The translations under genes were made by a program, and so were the position numbers. DNA of 64,000 nucleotides, from positions 992,001 through 1,056,000 of the forward strand of contig RSEE01000002.1 of assembly GCA_003971905.1 (NCBI GenBank), written 5' to 3'. This DNA comes from Moniliella sp. 'wahieum' (lineage: Eukaryota; Basidiomycota; Moniliellomycetes; Moniliellales; Moniliellaceae). The notes beneath the pieces were generated by a model. It searched no databases. It was not told the origin of the DNA and saw only the letters and a list, made by a program, of their open reading frames with translations. Below are positions 1 through 12,187 of the stretch, piece after piece (position 1 is the first letter of the stretch; the number at the start of each line of letters is the position of its first letter).

Positions 1-8
1 TCAAGCTG

Positions 9-36
9 TTCAAGCTTCAAGCTTCAAGCTCGAAGT
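9..36. repeat. AAGCTTC heptad array
   Basis: Three to four copies of a 7-bp unit made of the palindrome AAGCTT plus a C spacer. Other AAGCTT arrays lie at 1085-1102, 1457-1508, 20358-20391, 25087-25170 and 34573-34612. Confidence 0.9.
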
Positions 37-138
37 GATCGCAGATCTGTCAAGCTTAATTAGATCAATTTCGATCGACCGTGGTATGTATTTGCAGTGC
101 CTAGTGGGGGGCGCCTGAGGCCTGAGAAGCATTCCACC

Positions 139-545
139 GTTCAACGTTCAACGTTCAACGTTCATCGATCGTTCATCGATCATCGTACGTTCATCCACCC
201 ATCTTCTGGTGTCCTCATGCATCATGTCCTCCTGCATCATGCATGCCATGCCATCATGGGGCAGAGGGGCTAGCCTGGAGGCTAGTGGCATGCTGCAAGT
301 CTCACTGACCGGTGACCGGTGACGTATGACCAACTGATCGATGATGCAATGATGCATGATCGATGATCGATGATCGATGACGCGTGACGCATGGCGCATG
401 GCGCTCGATGACGTGTGACGTATGACGCGTGACGGGTCATATAGTTATACGAATGTGTCATCATGTGCCACGTGCCACGCGCCACGTGATTATTGGGCCT
501 GGACCCACGTGATGTGTGACATGTGACGTGTGACGTGTGATGCTT
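139..545. repeat. Compound heptad cluster with several palindromes
   Basis: A run of 7-bp-period blocks: AACGTT+C three times, then ATCGAT+C in the same register (143-170); ACCGGT+G (about 306-322); ATCGAT+G three times (358-382), running into G-spaced ACGCGT/ACGCAT/GCGCAT blocks; and GTGTGAC-type heptads up to about 545. The period stays 7 where the hexamer drifts. The palindrome form is clear in the first three blocks and degenerate in the later ones. Confidence 0.85.
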
Positions 546-1456
546 GTGATGCTTGTGGGGAAAGCCAGAGGAGATCGACGAGAGCAACGTGCATGGGACA
601 CTCCCGTGGAACCTGTGCACCAGGCAATCAATCAATACCTGGCAATTCCCAGTCAAGAGACTCAGCCCAGAGCCCATTCTGGCTGAGCCGGGTGCAACGG
701 TCAGTTCGCTGGCGCTCAGCTCATACGCTGATGCCGTTGGCGGACTACAGCCTATTACAGCTGCTATAGCATGTGCTACATGCAGCAGGACAGCCCCCAG
801 CAAGCCCAGATCCATAGCCCGACAGCCTGATGAACATAGGACAGAGAAACTGCACCCCTTTTTCCTGCTAGAGCGCATATGAGCTCTCGGGTTTGTACCG
901 GGTACCGATTATCGATTCCTAGCTTTACCGGTTTCACCGGTTACCAATGATTAATGAAAGCGGAAACAAGCTAGGTTCTTCTGTCTCTGTTAGTTGAATC
1001 GATAACGTTGTTTGATACAACCTTTCCAGCTTCTGATAATCGATAATCGAGATAATCGACGGTCAGCGAGTTCAGACTTCAATATAAGCTTCAAGCTTCA
1101 GGCCAGGGGCCTGAGGTACTATATACTCAGTAATAGTAGTCATTAAGTCATTAGTCACTACTAGCTTCACGGACGTGTATTGAGCAACTGATTACTATTG
1201 CTGATAGTGCTGATGAGTTCTGGGGGTTTCCTGGGGTACTGAGATCTGAAAGATCTGAGAATCAAGCTTCAAGGCCGGCCCATTCCCTCATCGATCTCAG
1301 ATCTCATGGAGTATCAGTATATCAGGGTCCCAGGGGCATGCGGATTTGCAGCGGACTGTTGAACACATTGACGTTGAGCGCTGAGCACGTACGTTGAGCC
1401 CCCGATTTGGCCCTTTTACTTTTGTTGTGGGCTACAGAACCATGCCACTGTATCGG

Positions 1457-1508
1457 TATCAAGCTATCAAGCTTCAAGCCTTCAAGCTTCAAGCTTCAAG
1501 CTTCAAGA
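1457..1508. repeat. AAGCTTC heptad array
   Basis: About six imperfect copies of the AAGCTTC heptad, with one 8-bp unit (AAGCCTTC) near the middle. Confidence 0.9.
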
Positions 1509-3911
1509 CACGGCATGTGTGCTACGAGAGTGCCGCAGCCACAGCACAGCCTCTGCCGTCAGCGCGTCAGCGCATCAGTGCGTCTGGCCCCCAGACCCTC
1601 AGACCCAACCCTAACGTCTAAACCTCAGGCCCTCCTCACCTTTGACTTCTCGCCCAAGACTCTCCAGACCCTTCCCCCCTGGTCGGCCGCTAAAGCTTCT
1701 GGCTGGGCTCCCAAAGATCGCCTTATCCCCTAGTAGACTGATAGTCGATCTTTTGCCGATAGGCACCACAACAATATAACTAAGATCGTTAAGATCATCG
1801 ACCATCCTCCCATATCTCTATTTTGGGACCGTGTCATTGACAGAGCCTAAGGCTGGGACATAGAAACAGTATTTAAAAGCAGTTCAAAACTACGGCTGTT
1901 CAGTTCAAAAGAAACACTCAGACGTTCAGGTGTATCAATGCGTTAATATATGCCACTCAGCATTCGATTAGCAGAGGTAAACACCTTGCATTTTTATCGT
2001 TACGGTGTATAGGTTTGCTGTCCGCGGGGTGATAGTTTCTGGGAAAGAATGACACCAATGGGTATCAAACACCTTACTGTTTACCTATTGCATATTGGCC
2101 AGGGACGCGCTATCGAGATCCGGGATCGGAGCAGTTGCAGGACCACAAGCATCACTCTATGACAGTCTCAAAAAGTCGTCAACATTCCCTACTGCTTCAT
2201 CGGCCCTATAGGGCCTGTGAAATCTCCTGTTGCACGTTTTGGGCACTGTCTGGGGTGTACGGGTATGCAAATGAGGGCATTTGTTCGGGAGACCAGGCAG
2301 CTAGAGTTGGTATACTTAGCTGGATGATGTATACACGAGAGTATACGGAAGCCACCGAGAATATTTTTGGCCTCTCTCGTGGGGACGGATAGGTGCATAT
2401 GATCCGTATAAAAGGGGAGAGGGAACCAGGCTTTCGGCTGATGCGCCACAGTATTTGGACGCTATACCGGCTGTTAGACATTTCGTTGGTTATGTGTGAA
2501 CCACACACAGACCAAGCAAACCTATGCATTTTGCATTGGTGGAGGAAGACAAATGCCCATGCGTGCACCAACAGAGCTGTCCCGCAACAATTATCAGTCA
2601 CAAGTTAGTTACGACGCTCTAGATATACAGCTTCCTGCCTCTCTTTTACCGTTTTACTGTAACGCGTAAGCTAGGCTCCGGCCTGGGAAACACCTAGTCT
2701 CTATAAAGCACATAGAACGATCACAGTGTGTACGTGGTGCGTTGGATATGAGATGGCCTGATCAAAGCTAAGTCCGCCTGCTCTTCACATGCCCAGTAGA
2801 GCGCACTGAGAAGTCCACCAAGTTTGATGATATGGCCCGTAAAAACCATGTACCGTGGCCCGAGTGGCCATGCCCGTGCGACAATTACAATCAGCGAGTG
2901 AGAATCTATCAACAAGGTGAGCGATAGGTACTAAAGGGAAGAGAAAAGGAAAAGGAGAAGAGGGCAGTACAAGCAACAGTGGGCAGAGTGTATACAGTTT
3001 CTGGTCTGCCCGCGGCAACTCTAGGGTCTGTAACCCTTTTTTCACAATTACTACTAATCAGCCGCCAGAACGCCGCCACAGGTACGACGTAGCAGCATTA
3101 CATGCATTACCAGGTATTCTTTAGGGTGCATCATCATGATGGGTACAGCTTTTCTAATTGCTTGCTTCCTGACCCTCTTGGTCCCTGCTCAACAACTCAG
3201 CGCCTCATCAGTGGCCGCGAAACGCTTCCCTCCCGCCTCCCACAAGGGTTTACGATCAAGAAACCATAGACTGCGAGAAGTATTGAGAATTTGTAGGAAT
3301 TTTGGGAATTGAATATTGAGATCTGAGTACTCAACTGAAGGAGCGCACATGAGACCTGACCCTGAGGTCTGACGAGGCTTGATGCTTTGAGATCTGTTGA
3401 GATCTGAGATCCTGAGACTGAGAGGCGAATAGTCTTTTAAGCGCCTAAAAGCGCTTTTGAGCTTCATGCAGACAGCGAGTCAGAAGTAACGTCTCAGAGA
3501 CATTGCGGTGTCGCACAGGCCATAATTCGCGGACTTTCTGAGGTTTTATATACGCCAGGAACATTTTGGAACCTGAGGCTCAGGCCTGAGCATACTGAAG
3601 CTTGAAGACTGTTACGCGTTACGTGAAGCTTGAAGCTTGAAAGTGGGACAGCCCCTCCATATCAATGAGGCGCAGTTGTGAAGCTTAAAAGTTGTGTACA
3701 AAAGGGGCCTGTAAACACGGCCTACAAGTACAACAAGCTAGCCTAAGGTAAGGCCATATGAACGTTCGCCGAAGCCTGTAAGGGAACCCCTGGAAAAGTC
3801 TACATAGAGCAATCCAACGGTGGTGGTGGTGGTCTGCTTGTAATGGCATGATGCCCCTGAACTTGAAGATGAGGCAGGAGGCCGGCAGGAGGCCGCGGCA
3901 GGTTTCCAAAT

Positions 3912-3939
3912 TCATGCATGATGCATGATGCATCATGCA
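3912..3939. repeat. ATGCATG heptad array
   Basis: Four 7-bp units built on the palindrome ATGCAT with a G or C spacer. A matching array occurs at 26873-26925. Confidence 0.9.
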
Positions 3940-4560
3940 CATCATGCCTATACCAGGCAAAGCCATACTGTTGGGGGAGAGACAGGGGTTCGAAGAAACC
4001 AATGATACACACGTGTAGGCGTCGGAGGTCAAATTTTAAAGAGGGTGTACATGGTACAAGGGAGGAAATGTAATAAGACCTAAGGAAGCCTAAGGCCTAA
4101 AGGGCTTGGTAAGGATCGATGATCGGTGATCGCAAGGGCCGTCACGCGTCACGCGTCGCCCGTCACGTGCAGACATGAGATCTAAGAATCTGAGGTCTGA
4201 GAGCGCGGAGATATGTGAGATCGATCGGAAACCATACAGTACGTGTGTAACGTAATAATTGTCTGGAGTAATAACATCAACTGCTTGCATGATGCATCAT
4301 GCATCAATGATCTGTAGGATTTGCGTACAGTAAGAAGACGACGTTACGCGCTAACCGGCTTGACCATGGCGGGCGTGGCGGGGCATGGACCGATTCGCAT
4401 TGAGCGCGTTGAGCGCTGAGCTGAGCACATTGACCTATTTTTCCGTTGTGGCAAAAGATGTGGCTGTGGCAGGTGTTACTAGAGGGGGGAGCATATGGCG
4501 GATGTAAAGGGCATGTAACTTGCAAACGAGTAGTGACATATGTAAACGCCTGATAACGGG

Positions 4561-4592
4561 TACGCGTAACGCGTAACGCGCAACGCGTAACG
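4561..4592. repeat. ACGCGTA heptad array
   Basis: Four 7-bp units built on the palindrome ACGCGT with an A spacer; one unit has C for T. Related blocks are an ACGCGT+C pair near 4143-4160, 13798-13813, and ACGCGT+T at 20831-20850. Confidence 0.9.
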
Positions 4593-4647
4593 GGGGAAGG
4601 AAAAAGATACTGCAGAGTGGTGTGATGGGCAGCAAAGGCTCTCCTTA

Positions 4648-4677
4648 GGCCTCAGGGCCTCAGGGCCTCAGGCCTCA
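4648..4677. repeat. AGGCCTC array
   Basis: Four units built on AGGCCT or GGGCCT with 7- to 8-bp spacing, the same design as the other palindromic heptads. A similar AGGCCTA block is at about 62260-62280. Confidence 0.85.
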
Positions 4678-7367
4678 CATGTCACCTCAATTCCTATCGC
4701 AATGGGCTGCAAAGGAGAGAGACATATACCCAGAGTTATCTCACTGCCTTTCACTCTCTCCTCACTGCCCGCTGCTCTCTCTACTTCCACGCAGTATACT
4801 CATCGCCCAGCCTGAGCCTGAACATCTGAGAACGCTCGCCACTGCAGTAATCGATCCCTATCGATTTCTGAGACCTCTCGCACTTGATTACCTACTGTGG
4901 TATCGGGATGGCGAAAGATGGAACAAAAGATGGCCTGTGGTGGAAGTTTGAGCCCTCCGGACACTGAATATTCTTAATCGTTCTGAGAGAGCGCTCAAAA
5001 AACTTGCATTAAACACATAGTAGTAGCTTGCATCACGCCAAGCCGTGAAGAATGAAGAAAAGTTAGAGTTAGATGATTGATGCGACCTCTCGAAGAGGCT
5101 CGCGAGGGCCTGAAGCTGTTAAGACACTGTGGCCTGGCCTGTTTTTGGGGCTATGGATGCGATCGAAGGGATACAAGAGGGCTTAGATTGCTGCTGTCGA
5201 CTGCCGGCACCTGATGAGGCCGAGGAGGCGAGGAGACCTGAGGCCTCAGCCTGAGGCCCTAGGCCAGAGTTGGAAGAACAGAACAGCAGTGGGGATGATC
5301 GATCGATCATCGATGGTCGATGAAAAAACAAGATGATGGAAGGGAGACTAAGAAATACAGAGGATTTACTGAGTAATACTCATCCCATCAGTCACACCCA
5401 TCTCTGAGTGCTCAGAGAGTGCTCAGACCGAGCATTATACGGCTGTGACTAATACACTTGTATGAATTGAGTATACTTGTACCGAATACTGACATTCGTA
5501 GCCAAAGCAGTATTCTATGCAAGAAAATGACTCGGACGGAGTGCGACTCTCCGATGCATTCGGTTTGAGACATGTAGTGGCGCTTGAGGCCTGATGAGGG
5601 TGGATGGTGCGAACTGTAGTGCTAGAACCAATAAATGGGCGGGGCGAAGCAGGAAGGGAGGAGCGGGGAAAGTAGTTGTTGCGTGAAGTATCAGAGCGAA
5701 GTGGCGAAAAGAGATGTTAAAGGAATGGGCCACGAGATTAACGCATTTATCTGCACGGAGTTCCGACAGATCCGAGGTAAATAGAACTCCCAAGGCACGA
5801 CGGACGATGACTTTGACATTCTCGTGAGCTTGCCCCTTTGAGTGGGAGGATGCAGCAGCCCGCTAATGAGGTCAACGGCTAATACTCTCTTTATTAGTCG
5901 TTACCACTCCTTTTTAGACGCACGCGCGTCGACGAACGCATTTACGACGCGGCCCAAGCGCTGTCAGGGGGGGTGGAGAAGAGCCGGAAGGAAGTGCCCA
6001 AGAAGCTCGACGATGCCGACGGTCGCAATGTCGTCGAGCAAGCAACGCGCTCAATCACACCTGGCTCTCCTCAATCCCATGATCTGTGTGCCTTCGGCTC
6101 ACAAACAAGAAGTTCAGGTTGGTCTCCAGCTCCGCACCTGTTGTGCCGTTCCACGCACAGCATGGGCCAGTGTGTCGTGTCATGTCCTCGCTAAGCACAT
6201 CATGGCTTTAGCCTCACCCAGTCCAATTTTGGTGCATTTCACGAGGTTCCCATTCTTCACTGCGGCGATCCATCCCCCACGACCACATCCACGAGCCGAC
6301 TAAGGGGGGGGGGTAATGATGGGGCGAGGTGTGGAAGGATATGACGATGCGTATTATATTGACTACCGAGTGTTGAGACCTGAAGCCTTCGGAGGATAAA
6401 GAATGGAGATGGACCTCACTTTGTGGAGATCGGGAACGCGGGAGGCGCTGTCTGCGTACGGAAGGGTGGTACACGAGAAGAGCACGCGACGCCATTTGAA
6501 CGCCACGAGAAAACTGATCCAGCGACGGGGGTACAGGGCAACCCTCTTCTCATTCGCACGCCCCTCGGGTGCGAGTCAAAGTCGTTTGGGAGGGGAAGGG
6601 GAACGGACGGAGGAGGTAGCGGCGCTGTTGGCCCGCTGGCCAAATCTCGCCTCTTCGGGACTTGGGGAAAAGTATACGAGCTCCGCTGGCCCGCCTGCCA
6701 ACGTTCGCTCGCACGAATACAAGGTCCTGGGGACTGCTAAGAGGATCGGCGCTCTCCGCTGGCCCGCCAGCCAGTTTTCACCGTCACAAAAAATGGTTCT
6801 TGCGTGCGAACCCGGGTACTATACTAGACACTTGTCCCATTCAGATTATTCCTAGAGTCGAAGCATATGGAAGGAGGAGGGGGGAGAGAAGCCGAGAAGC
6901 GAGAGGGACAATAAGGGATTGGAGGTGGTTGGTGCAAGGCGACTTGATCAAGGCGACTTAATCTCACCCCGTTGCAATCCTGATCTGATGGCGGTTTCTC
7001 TGGTTCCTAAAGGGTTGACGCCAACAAGCAACGCACACCAGAGGTAACAGGTCAACAGTTTAGGCCCAGCATTTCTTTGTCTCAGCCTAAGCTCTCTGTC
7101 AATGATATCATTAGAGATCGAGATGTGGTACCTCGAACACAGTCCCAATGAAGGACTCCTGAAGCTTCTCTCAAGCGTTTCATCAAAGCGAATTGAGATG
7201 GCTTGCCTTAATTGTGCCCAACCGACGATGTAAACCATTGTTGGGGCGAGGGTTAAATACATGTCCGGTACACCTGATAACTATCATCATTTGCAAAGCG
7301 TAAGATATTAGGGATAGCGAAATGCTACACCTACCGAGCTCGCTCAATATGAGCCGGCATGTGCTGC

Positions 7368-8122
7368 TCACACGTATACAAAAATAACTAGAGGAGGCCA
7401 GTGGAGTCGCGCACACGTCAGACTTCTTGTTTCCCGCCACAGCTGCTTCCCAAAACCGGATGCAGTGTGAGGATACGAATAAGTTTGAAAGGCATATATG
7501 TGAGCGAAGAACCATCTCCAATGAGACTCTTCAGTAAGATTCTTCATGTGCTCAAACATCTTGTTGGCCGTCTTCGACGGTGTGACATAGTACCTTCCTC
7601 GTGTCACCATGGCCAGAGGGAAGGACAGGTCGCGAGTGCGTCCCTGATAATACTTGGTATTTTCTTGTCGCATCATTACGTTTGCTCCACAACAGTCCAT
7701 GCACCCCTTTCTCGCGGCGTTGCCCAAGGGGTTCCGTCTCCTCGCATGCTATTTGCCTGTAAGTGACCTTCATGGCCTCCTTTTTGGACCCGAGCCACTC
7801 ACTATACACATGCAGGATGTGTGGCCCGCACCTCCATTCCTGATCATCCTAACGCTCCTGGTGTCACACGGCAACACTCGCTTGTCCGTGCGTCTGGTCT
7901 TGCTTCCCCCGATGTTTCCTCGTCTTCCTCCACCGTCGGCTCATTGAAAATATGTGTACCCCGGTGGTACGCACAAGTCGGAAGATCGGCTTCCGCGCGA
8001 CCTCTCATGCAACGCCCTGCAAAACGCCCCGAAATGAATGTGTAAAAGGGGGCCGGGGATGGGACGCCTCTGAGAATTTGAACGTTCAAATGAACCCTGA
8101 ATAGTTGAAATATACCACCCAT
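7368..8122 (-). CDS. Possible frameshifted gene of unknown function
   Basis: Two or three minus-strand frames together read like protein rather than chance. The upstream part (about 7844-8122) carries an acidic run, NEPTVEEDEETSGEARPD. The downstream part (about 7400-7727) contains GRTRDLSFPLAMVTRGRYYV followed by TPSKTANKMFEHMKNLTEES. I do not recognise a family. Start, stop and introns cannot be fixed because the frame changes at least once. It could equally be a decayed transposon gene. It lies on the opposite strand from VPS55, and about 150 bp separates their 5' ends. Confidence 0.3.
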
Positions 8123-8278
8123 GGCCCACCTGAGGATTAGGTAACCTTGCCGCTGGCGTTGTCCACCGAGGCGACTACGACGCCATCAAACAGCCCATCA
8201 ACACCTGACCCGCCTACTCTGGCGGTTGTTTGAGTCGCTTTCTTTCCCTTTGTTCGCGCCGTGCTCGATCTTGGAACG

Positions 8279-8865
8279 ATGGCGTCTGGAATCCGCAGTA
8301 CGTGGTATTGCTACCTCTGACGAATAGCTACTGATTTTTTGTATGATGGGTAGCTGTCATCTGGCTCGCCTTTGTCTTGGCGTTTGGCTTTTTGCTGCTG
8401 ATTCTTTCGTGTGCACTTTGGTCCAACTGGTATCCCCTTCTGGTTGGTACGTGCTCCCCTGGTTCTCCACCCATCATCAAATCTTTGGCCGACGTATTGC
8501 TCAGCTGGCTCGGCTGTCGATCTGCTACGCATGTTTCTGACTGCTAATCCGCCTCCCGTCTTCTGTTTGTGTTCGCAGCTCTCCTTTTCGTTCTCGCCCC
8601 GATTCCTAATTCGCTTTGCTCCCGCCTGGCCGGTTATGACGACTACTCAGCGGATTACAACACGGCCTTTGTCGACCTAGGCAACTTTCTCACCTCCATC
8701 ATGGTTGTCAGTGGGGTGGCACTTCCCTTGGCCCTCGCCCACGCCGGCGTGATCACCACAACGGCGTGTGGCATGTCGATTGTAGGGGGGGCGTTGGTGT
8801 ACGCGACGATGGTCACGTACCATGCTTTCTTTGCTGAGGAGGAAGATGCCCACTTTGGATTTTGA
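8279..8865 (+). CDS. VPS55: Vps55/OB-RGRP family endosomal membrane protein
   Basis: Small four-helix membrane protein which, with Vps68, acts in sorting from late endosome to vacuole. Three exons splice cleanly: 8279-8297, 8354-8446 and 8579-8865, with introns of 56 nt (GTACGT...TAG) and 132 nt (GTACGT...CAG). The product is 132 aa, the usual size. It starts MASGIRTVIWLAFVLAFGF, has the family signature FVLAPIPNSLCSRL in the middle, and ends in two further hydrophobic helices (IMVVSGVALPLALAHAGVI; GGALVYATMVTYHAFF). The final exon ends acidic and aromatic (EEEDAHFGF). This is one of the few genes here with no frame break. The call rests on the whole-length pattern and on splice sites restoring it exactly. 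Confidence 0.93.
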
Positions 8866-11206
8866 GCATGGGCAGGGGGGTGCTGGGAGTGACCCACTGT
8901 CCTTCGCCTGAATGCGCGCGCCGCTGTAGGTCCCCCCCCAAATGGCTCAGGGTCGCCATCGCCATGCAATTCAACGTTTGGCACCGAGCGCACGTCATCG
9001 CCATGCACAGGAACGTGACTTTGTCCCGCTCCAACCAAGACGCTTCTAGATCTTGTCGAGATAGGGTGATGATGTGGAAGGAGCTGTTCGATGGGTCTGG
9101 CGGAGGACCGACGTGCTCCATGGTACCACAGAGAGTAAGGACCAGCAGTGTATGCAGGTCATGACGCGTAGACTAGTCCCACGCGTCGCAAAGCCCGGGG
9201 GTTTGGAGTGTTCGGGCTGGTACGGAGGTGCCCAACACACGTAGAGATTGTGGAGATGATGCTGCAGGTGCGGGGCATGCATCGCTCAATGTGAAGTGGC
9301 ACGGGTGAGAGGGAAACAGAAGCAAACTGAACATAAACAGCTATCTCTTCGCAGTGACTCAGGAGCCCCCGCAGGCCCCTGCAGGTGGTTTGTTGGTTGC
9401 CCTGGGGGTAATCGGTAAGTCTTGGCATTGGATACGATGGACTGGATCGTCGGTCAGCGCAAAGATGAGCCTGTACGTTGGCACCATAAACGTTAAACGT
9501 AAACCATTTTGCCTTGTTTCTCAGGAAAAGCCCTTGGAGGCTATCGTCCTCAGGCGTCGATATTCCATGCGGCAGATCCCAGTGAAGTCAATCAAGGCAT
9601 TCATCTATCAGCGTACTCAATAGTCAAGCTGTCAAGAGGTACAGAGGACTAGGTAGTGCAACAGAGTGTAGCGGTGAGTAACTGAGTAGTGTACTGTATG
9701 AACTAAAAACTGAGCCCCGATAGTGGGGGAGGGGGTCCAACTCTTGACGCAGTTCGAAATAGTTGTTATAACCAGCTGAGACGCGGGGGATTCCCTCTCC
9801 CAGCCTTCTGGACGGGAACGTACGCTTCGCCTGTCCCAAAACGCTACGGGTATCGTCCCATAGCATGTGGCACAGTCCCTGTGTGCCCTGCATTCTCTGA
9901 TGTGTGCCTCACTGACCCTGGGCCTAGTACGGCCTCCTATAGATGCACCTCTATGATCCCGACCCAACTCTTCTGACTCCAATCCATCACCTCCTCTCCT
10001 CATCCTTCTGCCCGTCCAGTCTGTTGACCAGGGTCCTATGGGCCAGCCACCCCCGCGGCACTCCTGACCATCTTACTCATCCGGGCACCACACCAGTATC
10101 CCTATCCCCTGGCCTAGTGCCGCTCTCCTTTCTTCTCCTTCTTCTCCTTCTTTTTCTGATCCTCAGTCTGGGTTCAACCCAGCTCCTGTCTTCTCTCTGC
10201 CATTGCACAACTGCACTTAGGACGTCGCTGGGTCACCAGGATCATTACAGTCCCCTAGGCCAACAGTCTCTTCTCCACACGAGGTTGATGGGGCTGCTCG
10301 TCCACGGAACCTCTGCCGTGCCCGTTCTCAAAGCCGTTCGCATGCGGTCGTGGGGGGCTGTTGGCCCTGAAGCTCCCTCTGCTCCCCGAACCCTCGGCTA
10401 TACAAGGCCCCACCCTTCTCATAGCCTTCCGTACCTCTCCTCAGAACTACATCCTCCTCCTCTTTCAGCATGTTGCCTTGTTTCCTTGTTTTTAGTCCTT
10501 TTTCTTGTTACTAGCCATAGTTCGTGGTTTTCCCTCACGGTCCACTAGGGTCTCCCCCTACTCTGCTCGTCAATTGATCAACCCAGTGCAAGCAACTCCT
10601 CCGCTTAATTGCTCCTCCATCTCCCGTCTTCAGCTTTCCGTTCTCAGTTCACCCAGGTCGCGAGGGACTCACAGGTGTCACCCCGAAACCCAGCTCAGTT
10701 CAGCCGCGTGTGACCCTGCCTACAGCCACGCCGCCCCCATTCCCAGTCCAGCTCCAACAGTCCACAGCGCAACATATCTACTATTGCCTCCTCCCCGTCC
10801 CTGAGCGCTGAGCGCGAAGGCTTCAGACACGTTACTGCCGCCCAAGTCGGTGCTACGCAGCCTCACTGTGGCTTGTACCCGCCTCTGCTATACGCCGGGA
10901 GGCCTCTCCACGGGCGGTCGAAAAAAATAATTTCAACTCTTAGGACACCCCATTAATATTTTGCTCTCAAAAATTCCTGCACGGCACAAAAACGCTCCTG
11001 GATATAGGACAGCGAATTATCTCCAGCGTAACATATTGCGCTCTCCTGACCCCCTAACATTGTTTGCTCTCCTACACCTCAGGGAACCATAAACATCTCC
11101 TGAGGAGCACAAACTGAAAAGCTCTCCTGAACCAGGGGATCAAACACGCTCTCCCGGGGCTACAGATACAAAAAGGCTCAAAAGATGATATAGATGAAAA
11201 CATAAT
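8866..11206. other. Gene-free stretch
   Basis: No supported gene. From about 9940 to 10800 the plus strand is strongly pyrimidine-rich (CTT/CCT runs near 10120-10160), giving long but low-complexity Ser/Pro/Leu open frames. From 10920 to 11190 it is AT-richer, with repeated phrases such as GCTCTCCTG at irregular spacing. Confidence 0.55.
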
Positions 11207-11897
11207 TCATTGGCACGAAAGGCAGCCGCCATAGCCATGGCCTCGGTCGCCGTTACAATGGTAAATGGAACCACGCGCACACAGCATGATCGACACCTGC
11301 AGGTCCAACTGGTAGGTCAACACATGACAGCCTTCTTGCCAAATAGAAGATCCCAAGGGTTGCCAAGCGTATCAACCATGAAAGTTGGCCCAAAACCATG
11401 GTGGCGGCGACGATTCACGACACACAACCCAAAGACTTCACGTACACAAGACATTGGGGTTAGGGGACCATGCAGTGAGGCTGACGCACTGACGTCCCTT
11501 GCGCTCGGCCAGCGACACAGAAGAGAAGAGTAAATGTGTAGCCTTGGGCGTGAGGGCGAGAGGAACCTTCCAATTGGAAAGATCATAGAGGGACATAGCA
11601 CGGGGAGGGCAACGTACCGTGCACTTGGATCTGCCGCGCGAGCATAGAGTGAGGACAAAGCATGGGGAGGGCAACGTACCGTGCACTTGGACCTGCCGCG
11701 AGATGAAAGAGTGAGGACAAAGCATGGGGAGGGCAACGTACCGTACACTTGGACCTGCCGCGAGATGAAAGAGTGAGGACATAACATGGGGAGGGCAACA
11801 TACCTTGCACTTGATGTAGGTAGATGGGAGGGAAGCAAGTAATGGTCAGTACAAGCAATTTCGACGTACCGAATACTGCAGGCAGGCGGGAGTGCAT
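11207..11897 (-). CDS. Small multi-exon gene with tandem 13-nt micro-exons, function unknown
   Basis: Read on the minus strand, a TATA box (11962-11969) precedes an ATG at 11897. Exon 1 is 28 nt (MHSRLPAVF + 1 nt) and ends at a GTACGT donor. The first intron (about 11810-11869) has a TACTGAC branch-like site. Three identical-length candidate exons of 13 nt follow (11742-11754, 11680-11692, 11618-11630), each preceded by GGCAG and followed by GTACGT, and separated by 49-nt introns. A further intron (11567-11617) leads to exon 5 (11446-11566), then a 137-nt intron to a last exon (11207-11308) that can end CNGDRGHGYGGCLSCQ-stop. Because 13 is not a multiple of 3, the number of micro-exons retained sets the frame of exons 5 and 6. 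The gene could instead be read unspliced, as all three frames stay open across the array. No family recognised; a small Cys-containing product is possible. Confidence 0.45.
11567..11822. repeat. 62-bp tandem repeat, four copies
   Basis: The phrase GGGGAGGGCAAC begins copies at 11602, 11664, 11726 and 11788, exactly 62 bp apart. Inner copies differ by only a few bases; the outer edges decay. On the minus strand each full unit is 49 nt starting GTACGTTGCC and ending CGCGGCAG, plus 13 nt (GTCCAAGTGCACG or one-base variants). Confidence 0.95.
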
Positions 11898-11961
11898 CGG
11901 TTTGTTGTCAACGCGGTGAAGTTGGAAGGGAGCGGGAATGGGGCATGCCGTTGGCGCATGC

Positions 11962-11969
11962 CTTTTATA
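11962..11969 (-). promoter_or_regulatory. TATA box of the micro-exon gene
   Basis: The minus strand reads TATAAAAG about 65 bp upstream of the ATG at 11897. The flanks carry two GGCATGC palindromes. Few other starts in the window have so clear a TATA element. Confidence 0.5.
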
Positions 11970-12187
11970 GCTCCCAAATTGTTGGCACCGCCGCGCGCAT
12001 ACACTGCCCCCGTGCATCTCACAGATTCTCTGCGCTCTCAACAGAAACCCAAGCCCGGGCCAGTGTATGGCGATTGGTAATCAAGGTTCCCTGAAATCAA
12101 GCCTGGGGCCAGTGTGGCCTTGATGAGTCATCGCATTAGTTGTTACGCGATTGTGTATTATACCAGCTGACGCGCGTGGCACGTGAC

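Larger units (their letters stand above)
1..7160. other. Gene-poor, repeat-rich left flank
   Basis: No gene can be called with confidence. The stretch holds many short 7-bp-period arrays (listed separately), AT-rich unique DNA and short open frames without family resemblance. One segment, about 5925-6080 on the plus strand, reads as a helical, charged peptide (starts RTRVDERIYDAAQALSGG) and could be part of a decayed or frameshifted gene, but its ends cannot be defined. Around 6615-6775 the phrase CTCCGCTGGCCCGCC and close variants recur three times. Confidence 0.6.

Noticed and set aside
139-545. CRISPR array or centromeric satellite
   Set aside because: Units are 7 bp with no spacers, copies are few and mixed, and the genome is eukaryotic; not a CRISPR, and too short and scattered for a satellite centromere.
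9943-10548. 201-aa Ser/Leu/Pro-rich open frame
   Set aside because: Explained by a CT-rich tract; no splice structure or motif.
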